From NCBI GenBank assembly GCA_038087015.1, contig JASBNA010000032.1, forward strand, positions 434,001-498,000: 64,000 nucleotides of DNA, given 5' to 3'. Of the stretch, positions 36,441-48,283 are shown one piece after another. Numbering within the stretch: position 1 is the stretch's first letter; every line of letters starts with the position of its first letter. This DNA is from Cerrena zonata (lineage: Eukaryota; Basidiomycota; Agaricomycetes; Polyporales; Cerrenaceae). The translations under genes and the position numbers were made by a program. The notes beneath the pieces were generated by a model. That model searched no databases. It was not told the DNA's origin and saw only the letters and a program-made list of their open reading frames with translations.

Positions 36441-39400
36441 GGTAGGGGTCAAAGAGGGTCTGTGCAGTTTCTCTGCTGGTTCCATCTTATGTACAGATCC
36501 GTTCAGGACCTGAGTAGCATTATCTCTGCGCATATGCGCTCGAGAATTGAAGAAGTGTTTCTGAAAATGACCGGCAAGCAAGTAGGTCGAGTCCGAGAGA
36601 TATCCTGTTCTAGTAGGATCGTGAAGACTGGTCACAGCAGCGTTCAGGCCAAGAGAGATGGTGGAAGTCAGGGCAAGAAGACGACGAGGGGGTACTTATC
36701 TCACCTCGGGTAGGACCCGCATTTAGGCTTGGTTATTTCGGGCGCCAATACCACTGGTACCGGTACAGGCATGATCTTCGCTAAGCTCGCTAGCACGTTC
36801 GAGGATATTAGTACACCGTCAGTGTAGGCCACAATGTGCTGAGCTCCAGCGAGCAGAGACCCTCTCCATAGCCATCTATATATCATTCTCTACTCGAACA
36901 TCGTGCTAGTATACACGCTCCTGCCGTTCTTTCGCCGCACTTCAGAATCACATTCCCTTTTTGAGTGACGGCCGATTTCACTCTCAACGTCCTCCATTTT
37001 CGGTTATCCTTCGGTCGACTATCCTCTCTGGTCATTACCAGTAGTCATGACAGCCCACTGGTGTGCCGATGCTTACGCTCATCCTAACCAACCGCTCGTG
37101 TAGCAAATTAGGCAACATATCAGACGAAGGAGCTGCTGCGAGATGGTATCCCTCACAGGCTGGCACCATCTCGACAGCCAAGCTTTCGACTTTTCCCACT
37201 TCCTCGCTTCCGTGCCAAGCCTGCAACCCAAAACTCTTCCTCGAACTCTAGCGAATCCTTGGCAGAATGGAATCGCGTAAAGGAATGTTGTGTGCAGTTA
37301 TATAGCACTGCGTTGAGATATGTATAACGATTTGTCAGACATTTTCTCCGTCGGATATTATCACTCCTCCCCGGTGGCGCGTCAACCATGATCAGCATTA
37401 CATCTCACGTCCTCCCACCGCAACATGTCGTGATATGTCTTGGTCTGACAACCCCTCAATGTGGAAATAATGCGGTCAGGTTGTCAGTTATTTCACCCTT
37501 TATTACAAACTGTTGGTTTTTCAAGTGTGGGGTAACCTACTTTGTGGACTCTTTCTCTCAACTTAGAGCATAATCACACCGATGAGAAGCGGCGTTGAAC
37601 AGCGTTGACCTGATTCAAACTCCTTGAATGTTCTAGTCTGCTCACGAGATCAACACAAAGTGTTGCAGCCGCAAGGAGATCTCCTGAGAACACCCTTCCT
37701 GGCTTCTTATTATCTATAGAGAACGGTTCCTACAGAAACCTTAGAACCCCACTCAGGCGACAGATTATCATAAAACACGAGTTTGGACTCGCGAGTTAGA
37801 GTATGCGCCGGTGAAGTGGAACTAATTAACCACATTGTAGCTAACTGCTGACCTCCTCCGGGTAGCTAAATTGTCAGACGTGGATCGTTCCGAGATTGAG
37901 TGGGGACCGAGTATCCCATGTGTTCTACGTGTTTCCACCATCGTACCCATACGACGCCGTAGATCATGGGCTTAGGGCTGATCATCGGTTATGACATGAC
38001 GAATGTCCTATGTCATACACTTACGCGCATATACGTACGTTTCTTTGCTATTTTTATCTTCAGGATCAGCCAGTGACTTACAAGAAACGTAAAATTTCGC
38101 TACTTACCGAGCGTGCTGCACGTCGTCTTTCCATATCTCGGTAAGGTTAGCGTTCTGAGATGGTTCTAAAAATAAGTTTTTATCATCCCCTTGCACCGCC
38201 GATTTGTATGTACCTTCTTTCGTTCTATTGATCTCTTACAAAGATTCTATTACCAGTCGAAGATTCGATCAAAACGCGGTACCTTATGCGGAGCTTGAAA
38301 TGGAACTTCAATATCAGATACTGAAGGAGATGTCCCCAAACTGTATGCGGCATTGAAGCTCTTATTTCCCTTCTGTGACCACTCTTGGACAGACACAGGG
38401 TGATCTCTATCCCTGAGTTTAAGAATGTTGGTGAAGTGTCACCCATTCTTCTGCGGTAATAATCCACTGGTTCATTGTTATTTCATTGTTCGTGCCCTCA
38501 CATCATTTTACGCAGGTCACAGGACCCTTCTACCACGCAGTCTCAAGAAAGGACATCCCGAATGATGTAATACTGATTCGTCGGAGGTATAAAGAACTAA
38601 TGCCTACAAATGTCCCCAACGAGAAATTTCGATACATCATAATCCACACTCTACCTCCACGCTATGTCCACACATGGGTTCCGTTTTCTGATGATGCACC
38701 TATGACGCTACATGCTGTTTCTCTCCGAATCGTGGTAATCTCAACGACTAGGCAGTTCCTTTTGAATTCCGAACCCTACTAGTCGAAGGCTACAAGTAGA
38801 GGTCGGGTAAAGGTGCAAACAGAATCTCATGACGCAAGGATTGGTATCGGATAACATGGGAAGACTGGTGTGGTGTGTCAAGCCTTTTCTAGCCTCCAGG
38901 AATATGCTATCGCATCGATAGAATCGAGGACCGTCTTATGTTTCTCGGATTCGTCACAAAACATGGCCCTTCCACTTTCCTGCTTTCTGTGCGCTTACAC
39001 AGGTCCCTCACAAGGGTTGCGTATGTCAAGATACATCATGCATCAATGCTTGAATACACTTTCACTCTGATTGAAAGGTTTTTGAGACAATATTTATAAC
39101 ATGCATGTATCAATCTAACACTTATATTCGAATGAAACTTGCTCATTTCGTAGGAATGTTACGAATGCAAGACTGGACTTGTAGAGAGGACTGAAAATCC
39201 ATGAGATCCAAGATTACGGCACATTTCCCTCCAATGAACCTTAGTAAGTACTGTAAGGCTGCTACCTACATAAAAGTGAGTTTTGTGGTGGGTGGGTTCC
39301 ACTAGAAAACATAACGCCACATGCAGGTGGCCGTACTACTAGTGCAGATGAACACAGAACTCCTCGACAGCCTGACATTTTCTTTGCTATTGTTGTCATG

Positions 39401-40656
39401 TTGTGTAGACAGTATAGAGTGGTCTATGGAGTCCCGCTAATACATTCGTAAAGACGTCCTCGCGTACTTTTGATCGACTTAGGTCTAAGTCGGGGTGGAC
39501 TCGGGCTCGGAACGGTGGGTCTGTGATTGTATTGATGAAGAGTTGTAGTATGAGTATATTGAGGTTAAAGTAACGGTTTGACATAATCAAAGGAGAAGGT
39601 ACTAGAAACATGTGCGGTTTTCCCCTTGTTCAATTTGGTTAAACTACAGAGGTCACTTTACCAGCATGGTTTTCCTCAGAATCCTCGGATAGGGGTCAAA
39701 CCAGAGGACTTGCCGGAATAGGAAATACTACATAGTCGCACGTGGCTCGGGTAACCGCACGTGGATGATTGGTGCGGGCCCTCAAGCATGCAAGAGGACT
39801 ATCATGGCATCCACGACCATGTTCTGCTCGACCTGTTTTCGTCATTCATTCCTACATCTCTCTGATGCTTATGAGGCTATCTATCGTACACAAAACGATA
39901 ATCAGCTAGCACTCAGCTACAGAGAGGGTTGTATGAATGCGAAACGGCATGGGACCGGTAAGTCGTCTTTCGTGTTCATCGGTCGATCTTCAGAAAACTG
40001 GCAAGATTCATGTTTTGCCATCGGTCAATGCTCCCTTTAGCTCCCTCGAGGTAACCTTCTTTCTCTGTGTATGCTTCGATGAACTTTTTCAGGGCTCGCA
40101 TTCGTCTGAGACCCGGGGGTCGTCATCCTTACCACGTTTCCGCATGCATTTTTCATGCTGGGTACGCAAAACTCTACTAACAGATTGTGATAGTGCTGCT
40201 CTTCTTTTGGTTCTCTCTTGGTGTTGAGGGAAGAAGGTGGATGATAATCGGTCTTTATTTCAGGCAGTATTATGTGAGTACTTTCTCACTTGGCAATAGC
40301 GTGGACCAAGATCATTGACATTGCATCTGCAGAACATTTAGAGTATACCCATGTATATAGCACCTTCTCTGCCTGTCAGGGTGCTCGCTCGTCGTTGCTA
40401 TCGTCGATCCCGACGCACTGGCGGACGAGCTGCAGCCTACAGCGGTAATGAGAGGCAGTTCGACCGAAAATGGCAAGGCAATGTCATTACATCAGCAGCG
40501 CATTTATTGTCGGCTCGGCCCGGGCGTTATCGGGCCATCTTCCAAGCTCCGGTCTCGACACTGCGCGCCAGTGCCGTCGCCGTCGCCCACGCCCCCCTCC
40601 AACTATCCTAGTCCTAAGCCTCCTATCCCTGCTGAACCTCTCTCGTTCTCCATGAT
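36441..40656. other. Gene-poor region of about 4.2 kb
   Basis: This is the longest stretch without a recognisable gene. Short ORFs occur (for example 37035-37226 minus, 38486-38782 plus, 39765-40040 plus), but none shows a domain or a chain of exons I can support. I found no intact transposase, reverse transcriptase, long terminal repeat or tRNA by eye. Decayed mobile DNA or species-specific genes remain possible. Confidence 0.5.
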
Positions 40657-43600
40657 ATGCCACGAAACCCGGCTGGCCCATCGACTCTACGAAACCGCAA
40701 CCGAGTTACCAATAAGACACGTCTCAAGGTCATCAAAGAAAGCATCGATGCCGACCCGATCGTGCTTGATGAAGATGAGGAGAAGGCCCGTGTTGTCTCT
40801 ACAGCAGGTGTCGATGCCGAGGACGCCAATGTATGTGTTTTTCATCGTTTTTCGTCGACGGGGGCGACGTTGTTGAAGGGCCGCGTGTGGCCCACTGTGA
40901 TTGGCTGAAACCGTGGGAGTTTCTGTTCCATGGAATGGCTGACTAAGACTCCATTTTAGGAACATCACTTGCAAGCCGTACTCTCTGCAGCGGCTACTCG
41001 ACATCAAAGTATTGCGAGATCAACGCGGGCTGCGACAGACAAAGACTCGTCGCAGCCTGCGGCCTTCATCCCCACACCGGATAGCACCGGTATCGTTCAG
41101 AACTATGAGGATTTGTACCCACCAAAACGATGGCACGACCCTACGAATTATGTCAAGTCTTCAGACACCCTTGAGGAATGCACATCATCTGCCCTCGTCG
41201 GCGGTTTCATCTATTATATGGACGAGCGTGACAAGGACTGGCTCGACAGAAACAACGAGGAAGCTCGTGGCGAAGGTACCAGCGCTCAAGGTGCAATCTC
41301 TGGCAGCACACGTTCAGCTAGAAGTTCCAAAGCAAAGGGCAAAGAACCTGAAGTATCACAGCCGGTAGTCATGACCGAAGACGAGTTCGAGCTCGTCATG
41401 GCTGTCTTTGAGAAGGTGACCCATGAGAAAACTGAATTTTTGCATCACGTACGACGTTCTTCTTGCGTGGGTTTCTCTCGCACCCTAACATATTTTCGAC
41501 AGGGTCTGGAGCAGGGTGGACCCTTTCCACCATTTACGGACTACCAAGATGCCTTTTCCACGAAATTGCAACCAGATTTATTTGCACTCTACGAGGTACC
41601 CTCTTGGGTACCTGACGAATCGAAACTTTTACCGCTTGCGAGGGCCGTTTATGCGTATTGGCGGGAGAGACGTCTCGAACGAGGCGGGCATCCCATTATA
41701 CCCGCTGTCAACGTAGGCTATAATTTCTCTACATATTCCTCCTCAGGAGTCTTACATTTCCCCCCTCAGCTTGACGAAACCGATACGAAGAATGAGTCCT
41801 ATATATGTTTCCGACGGCGAGAAATTAAAGCCGTTCGGAAAACGCGTGCTCAGCAAGCAACATATTCTGACCGGCTTCTGCGTCTCAAACACGATCTCGA
41901 GCGAGCCTTACTTATCGCTTCAGATGTGAAAGACCGTGAGCTGACAAAACGAGAGTCTGCCGTTGTGGGCCAAGTTGTCTGGGATAAACGATTCGCTTTG
42001 GTCGATCTTAAGCGAAGGTATCCTACGCTAGGTACGAAGGAAGACGAGGAACTGCTCCACGACAAGGAGCGAATTCCGAAGAAAGCAAAGACGGACACTT
42101 CGGGGTAAGTTCCATTCCAAGTCAATGATTATATCCCGTTAATTTCGGTACAGTCGTCCTATCGTCAGGCTTCATGCAGGCAGTCGAGAACCGGCGGTCA
42201 GCCAAGAGCCCATCATGCACCCCAAGGCCAAGCTCGAGATTATCCAGAAACAGATCGAGTCCGAGATGGTACAACGCAAGGAGAAGGACCATCATTGGGA
42301 AGACGCTGTCGACGTAAGTTTATTTCTCAGTTTCTTGAAAGCCATTTATTTACCGCGTCCTCAGAATGCGTACCAAGCCACTCCTACCTCGTATTCCTCG
42401 CGTCTCTTCAAGTTTATCCAATCGACACGCTCTACCCACACACCTGATTCTCCGTCATCTCCACCTCAACGGCATCGCGCTGCCCGCCTTAGGTTTGGTC
42501 GTGGGGGACGGATACACCTCGATCGACGTCTTTGCGATCCACGATCGTCACGCTCGCCTTCAGAATCAGATAGCGATACTGAGGTTCTAGAGAAACGTCG
42601 CAGGCTTCAAGAGCGTTGGAAGTTCGACGAGGATGACGTTCCTGCCATTAGACCTGAGGGATTGGAGGAACAGGACCGAAAGCTAGCAGATGATTTTGAT
42701 CCTAAGTATGTTATATTTTTTCTTGAGCCAATATCATCTTGCTGACCGCGCTCTCTTCAGATATCTATCACATCGAATGTCACTCCTGTCTGACTCAGAG
42801 TACAACATGCTGATGACGGATACTTCATTCTATGTTACGCTGCCTGATGGCCGAGTGGACAAAGTGACCCCATATCGACTTGGGGTGATCAACAACCGGA
42901 ACCCTGCTGGTTCTGTAACCCCCCGAACTCCAGGAGGTTCCCAACCACCTCCGTCTCGTCCAACTCCTAACGGGGTCACACCTGTCGTAAATGGTACTGC
43001 CATCTCATTACCCACGCCTCTCAAGAGCATGCCTCCGCCGCCAACAGTACCTTCTTTGAGGATCTCAGCGAACGGCACCATGCGCTCTATTACTCCCTCT
43101 CTGTCACCCACCGTTCCCTCACATCGACCGTCATCGTCTCCTGTCCGAGATCAAACGCATTCAACGGGGATTCAGGATGACCCTGGCAGCTCGGTAAAGA
43201 GCGAACAAGAGTTGAAGATGACAGTTCCCAGTCAGGCGAATGGTCCAGACGCCGTCAAGTAGCAGAAGGTCGTCATGTCGCCAGCTCCTCCACAAGCATC
43301 GCCAGTCGCCACACACATGTCACCGCCCGCACCCCACAAGTCTCCTGTTCAATATGCCGCTCCTGTACAAAGCATTTCCAATGGCCACTATATGACCGCT
43401 GGTAATAGTTATAGTGCACACGTACCTCAGGGTACATCGTATCTACACCCCGGTGTCAGAACCAACGGACTCACTCCCCAACAAATGCAAACGTTGAAAG
43501 CCGCTGGGTATAGCCATCTGACAGCTGCTAATCAAGCCGGTCCTACTCAAGTCGGCAATGCACACCTGCCTATCCGACCACCTGCTACTTACATGGCACA

Positions 43601-44027
43601 CGCTAATGCCGCGGATTATAACGCTCAGCTTGCTTTGGCGAGACAGCTGCAGTGGCAAGCTCAAGCTCAACGCCAAACAGGGCATGTAATGGACGCGAAC
43701 GGTGTCGATAACAGTATCATGGCTGCTACGTTGTCACCGCCAACCCGGGTACCATCGTCGAATGGTAATCGCAGTGTCTCCCTTACACGGGGTGTACCAT
43801 CCCCTATCCTCCAGCATGCCATGGGTTCTCCACAGGGGAGAGCATCTCCCGCGAACCAACAACACATGGTCCGCCTTGCACCTCATTCACCCTCACCACA
43901 TCATCTTAGTCCGTCCATTGCTGCCTCGCAGGCTCAATCATCCCCCACTCGACCACCACCACAACCCATCCCTTCACCTTCTCTCCAACCGCGCCAGGCT
44001 GTTGGAAGTTCAGGGGCAGGGTATTAG
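40657..44027 (+). CDS. EPL1: Enhancer of polycomb-like protein Epl1 (NuA4 subunit), with an in-frame TAG or extra intron
   Basis: Epl1 links the Esa1 acetyltransferase module to the NuA4 complex on chromatin. It starts MPRNPAGPSTLRNRNRVTNK. Family blocks are PTPDSTGIVQNYEDLYPPKR, FTDYQDAFSTKLQPDLFALY, ESYICFRRREIKAVRKTRAQ, LVDLKRRYPTLGTKEDEELL and RLRFGRGGRIHLDRR. Introns fall near 40831-40959, 41449-41502, 41713-41769, 42106-42153, 42314-42363 and 42706-42759. The C-terminus is Pro/Ser/Gln/His-rich. A TAG at 43260-43262 interrupts this tail, and the same frame stays open for 254 more codons to 44027. Either a 69-base intron from GTAAAG at 43194 removes the TAG, or it is a nonsense change. 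The conserved EPL1 domain precedes it in both cases. Confidence 0.93.
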
Positions 44028-44435
44028 TTTCGAACTTTCTACTGTTATGCACCAAGATAATATCCTTTCGTGTTCATCGTCTTTCATTAGTTTCTCTCAT
44101 GCTTTTGGCTAATACAGCTGTATGTGTTTTGAATCTGTCATGTTTATATACACCTCCTCTCCCGATTCTTCAATGATGAATGTCTCATGCATCATGCATC
44201 TTGTCATGTATATTATTATTTGCATTTGAATTTCGAGTACATTGTTCGCAGAGCGTTCCTTCTCAGAAACCCATGTTCGGATTTTGTGCGAGGCGTCTAT
44301 TGAAAGGCCGCTATTTACGCTCTTCAATCATGGTCCGATTCAATATTCGGAACAGTCGTGTTGTACGACTTCTTGCCTCCTACTCTCATCCTATTTAGTC
44401 TGTCTATCTGTCTCAAAGTCCTTAGTCCTTACACT
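44028..44435. other. Intergenic
   Basis: About 400 AT-rich bases between Epl1 and the CBS-domain gene. Near 44185 the sequence tcatgcatcatgcat forms a short direct repeat. Nothing else is recognised. Confidence 0.5.
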
Positions 44436-45224
44436 ATGTCAAGCTCAAGCTCTGCCGTAAAGTCGCCACTGTCTCAAGAAGTACTGTCGACAGAAGACAA
44501 ATACCGAGGAGCCGTGGTTGAGGTCATATTAGGAAACTGAATAGAGACGGGAGAAATACTGAGACATCAATTTCTTTTTATATAGGACCTACAACTACCT
44601 CCAGCCTTTGCCTTGCCAAAGACTGAAGCCATATCACGAGCGATTGAACTCGCTTACGAACGAGACTTTTCTTACATTCCGTACGTCATCAATACAATCT
44701 TCGTTCTGTCAACATGCACCCATTAGCACCAATCTGATATCTCGATCGATATCTTCAGCGTTCTAGACAAGAACAGGAGACCGTTAGGCTACCTTGACGT
44801 ATCACAATTGAAGTCGAAATGGGAAGCCGGACTAGCGAACCCAGTAAGATCCCGATCGCCTCATCAACGTCGTTCGAAGAGCTGACGGTCTAGATACTTT
44901 AGGATGCTAAAGTGGAGCAATATATGACCAAGTTTATCCGCTCGTCGACACAACCCTACACGCTGATTACCCCCGGAAGTCCGCTTGAGGAGCTGGAGAT
45001 GTTCTTGAAAGAAACTGAATTTGCATTGGGTATGTGCTAGACTTATGCTTGCGCCAAAACTTTGTTTGAAGAACTTCTATTCTTCTCTAGTGACAGATCT
45101 TAGTCGAAAATTCGTTTTAGGTGTTGCCACTAGACAAGATCTGGAGGTTTGTCAATCACCAACAAAACCGGGATTCTTCCACTGACGTCACACCATACAG
45201 AGCTTTGTTTCCCGCCGCGGGTGA
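44436..45224 (+). CDS. Small CBS-domain protein
   Basis: The protein of about 170 residues consists essentially of a CBS pair, a fold that binds adenine nucleotides and regulates partner proteins. It starts MSSSSSAVKSPLSQEVLSTE. Six exons join in frame: DLQLPPAFALPKTEAISRAI, ELAYERDFSYIP, VLDKNRRPLGYLDVSQLKSK, YTLITPGSPLEELEMFLKET, VTDLSRKFVLGVATRQDLE, and the terminal SFVSRRG with the stop at 45222-45224. PLGYLDV and FVLGVATRQDLE are the two CBS signature strands. No enzyme domain is attached, so a regulatory role is likely, but the partner is unknown. It is transcribed in the same direction as Epl1, about 400 bases after it. Confidence 0.88.
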
Positions 45225-45812
45225 TTTTGCGACATTGACCGTTACGTTTTTGGTATTATCTACGGACTTACACTTCTACCTGGACCTTCCTTCAACTGGT
45301 TCCTAGACATCTCCATCGTCGTCGCGTCGGCTTCAACATGCCATTTGTATGATAGCAGAATATCCGAAAATACATTTATTCTAATAATGCACAATTCTCG
45401 ATGTAACAATACGAGATCAGAAAGCAAATGGCAAAACGAATGGACCATGGGGGATGTGATTAGTACAACTGCTGTAAACTTGAGGCTAAACTACATACAA
45501 CTCGGGTATTGAGAAAAGGTGAGTAGGGGAAGGAACTGTGAATACATCTTGTGTAGAAGCGGGTGGGATATCACGGAATCATATTCAAATGAGGGGAGAT
45601 CAGAGCCAAGTGAAGGGAAATAAGTGCTTGCGTTTGACGGTCCAATTGAGTGGGTTACGAAAGTGTTACGAACTGTTGCGAAGGCTTGTAGGCGAAGTAG
45701 TGGCATCAGAAAACATATATTTCGCTGGAGAGACGGAGGACGGTCTATCGTCGGAAGAATCTGCTAGGAAGGGAAACCCCAAACAAAATGCAAGGAGCCC
45801 ATGCGGTCAGAA
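45225..45812. other. Intergenic, convergent 3' region
   Basis: About 590 bases between the tail-to-tail CBS and 7TM genes. No gene is recognised; ORFs at 45491-45706 and 45538-45816 overlap each other and look non-coding. Confidence 0.5.
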
Positions 45813-47629
45813 TTAAGGCCACATTTTGAGTCCCGAAGGTTGTATGATGTTTGGTGAAGATGTCGATGAAGGACGTGATGGGTGAGACTGAGAGGGTGGC
45901 TGATAGAACAAGGTAAACAGAAGCCTATGGCGGACTGCTACATTGTAGGGATCACTGAAATACGGAACCGGGGTTGCTAAATAGTTTTCGAGGGTCAGAT
46001 TATTAAATGAACAAATCTCGGATGTTTTACTCACGATAAGTGATGGGAGAACACCTCGGATCACCGAAATCATCGTCTAAATCGTCTTGTGTTGTTCTAG
46101 CAAACTCCAACTCAGACTTTGGACCTGAAGAGTCCAACGAATACCTCGTCCACTTTATCGAACCGCTGACCGTGTCATCTGGATCAGGCTGGAAAATGCC
46201 ATCACGAGCAAATACGGCATTTATGTTAGCCGTTTGCTGTCGCCATATCCTTTTCTCAAGATCTTCAGGAAAGGCCAACGCGGGTGTAGTCCCCCGACTA
46301 GCGTTTCTAGAGGGAACATCCGTACTGCCCGTCTCGGACGGTGGGGCAAAGGTGGCGGGAGAGATAGATGGTGAGATGTGGGAACGTTGCGAACCCCTGG
46401 ATTCCGTCATGGGTTCAGCGGACGGACTTCTGGCCTGAGCTTCTTCGTCCGAAGCTACAGTGTGGGGGGAGAGATAATAGGAAGGAAGGTGGTATTTGTA
46501 CTGGGTCACGGTTATCCGCGCCCTGCCTGGTGGGTGATAAGAGCGTCCAAGAGATGGTGTATGAGAGCGTGAAGGAATGGCATAGAAACTGGGTGTTTGT
46601 GAACGAAGGGATTGCCGACTTGGAGTGAGGATCGGAGCGGAGGCCGCGCGAACGTGCTCCGTAGCCTGTGAACCATCAGAACGGCTTTCTGGGGTAAAGG
46701 CACGAGAGCTTTGGCGAGACCGGTGTGAAGTAGGAAGGGGTGTAAAATTGTCATGAAAGTCGGAGTCTGTTCGTTGGGATAGAAGATTCCTCAAAGCCAA
46801 AACCAGAGCAGCGGCAGACAGACACAAAGAAGGAATAGCGATGAACGGAATGATACCTGCGTAACCTAGAAGTCGGACCCTGGGTGAGGTTTCAGTACAC
46901 TAGTCCAGAAAAAGACTGTCAGGAATTGTAAATGCTCACCAAGCAGGATTCGATGCATCACAGAAAACGCCGTCAGCAGCAATATCCACATTGAGACCAC
47001 TCAAGATTGCCAATTGCAACACGAACACCAAAGCAGGCAGTACCCCCAGGAAAATGATCCGTATGTGCGTATCATAACGACTATGACATTCCTATCAGCG
47101 TCAGCATGCCTCGTGTTATTGGAAAATGACTTACTTCAAGAAGGGGAACCACTGCAGAGGTCCTGTATGCGCAAACTTAGCTGCCGAACTGGTGCTCAGC
47201 AGACACACTCCCGCAATTGACGTCCATGCCGCATGTATCAAGGCTGTTTGAGCTATAGATTTGATTCAATAGACATTCAAAGTAAGGTAGTGAGAACAAT
47301 ACCTTCGCAAAATGCATGAGGCATCAACGAGGGATCCATTTTCCATATCATTCCTGAAGACTCTTAACGACTGTCTCATTGAATTAAGGAAAGGCGGACA
47401 CACCCAGGCAAAACATCCCTTGCAATACAGTATTCGCAATAGAATACAGGACAGGAAGCCATAACGATTGTGCGTGCGAAATGAAGGCAGGAAGTGCAAC
47501 CCAGCTGCTCAAGAGGCCTGGAAAGCGGACGCAGTGTTACTAGGATCCCGCGAACTGAATAGATTTAGAGATAGACTTACCAGAGAGCGAAAGCGTAAAC
47601 CAGGCGATTCTCAAACCAAAAGGCAGCAT
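45813..47629 (-). CDS. Orphan seven-helix membrane protein with long Ser/Pro-rich tail
   Basis: The start is placed at 47629 (MLPFGLRIAWFTLSLSG); the hydrophobic frame is also open further upstream. Helix-like segments follow: LLSSWVALPAFISHA, LWLPVLYSIANTVLQGMF, ALIHAAWTSIAGVCLLS, RIIFLGVLPALVFVLQLAIL, and LLGYAGIIPFIAIPSLCLS. Cysteines in PHAFCE and VFCDASNPAW lie in predicted loops. Introns near 47520-47580, 47375-47425, 47246-47300, 47080-47130, 46880-46938 and 45980-46048 all restore frame. After the last helix comes a long cytosolic tail rich in Ser, Thr, Pro and Arg, with the stop at 45813. The layout is receptor-like, of a basidiomycete orphan type, but not the pheromone STE3 family. 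Ligand and signalling are unknown. Confidence 0.72.
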
Positions 47630-48283
47630 TAGCAGAGATACATAATACGGAGACCGTGTCGTATACAGCAGGTATTGCCTGCAACTTGGTGGTGGTGGGT
47701 AAAGAGCAACGACGATAAATTAGTCGGGGAGCCGGAGGTTAGCTAAGGGATCAAAATTACTTCCTGCCTGGGCGTCCTGAACCTATTGGCCGTCGCCCCA
47801 ATCTGGGAGAGATGCATCATTGTGTGTTCAAGAAAGCAAGCAGGGACCGAGAGTAACCACAACCATCAAGCTCTTACCGCCGGTATTCTCACATGGTCTG
47901 ATGGAAAGATCGCCCTTGCCTATTTTGCATTCTCACATCTCTGAATGACTTGGTCCTCGTGGCCGGCTTGATAAGTCGCTCTTTCCCTATTGGCTTGCTG
48001 CGTCGGATACGTGAGAGGGCCCGAGAGATGATGAAAACGTTCTCAGCAGTTGTAGGGTACAATGATACATCTGACATGTCAAGTTTGTTTCATCAGTCAA
48101 GAAGGTTGCATCATACGAACTGCCAGTTTCGAGTCACTGACACCAATGCGGATGCCACAGAACCTATATTTGGATACTATAAATCCTACCAACGCCACAA
48201 ATTGTGTCTGTATTTGAATAATCCTTCATTAGCTTCAACCATTCTAACAGCATCGTGGAGTTAAGTACCGATCATAACTTCGT
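47630..48283. other. Intergenic
   Basis: About 650 bases between two minus-strand genes. Candidate upstream ATGs for the 7TM gene at about 47816-47821 do not splice in frame. No RNA or repeat is recognised. Confidence 0.45.

Noticed and set aside
38486..38782. Plus-strand ORF of 98 codons in the gene-poor region
   Set aside because: No domain, no neighbouring exons that extend it, and composition like random AT-rich sequence.
39765..40040. Plus-strand ORF of 91 codons with a possible GTAAGT donor
   Set aside because: A donor is present, but no downstream exon with a consistent frame or family match was found.
47816..47880. Upstream ATGs (MMHLSQIG...) as the start of the 7TM gene
   Set aside because: They do not join in frame to the hydrophobic exon, so the internal Met at 47629 was preferred.
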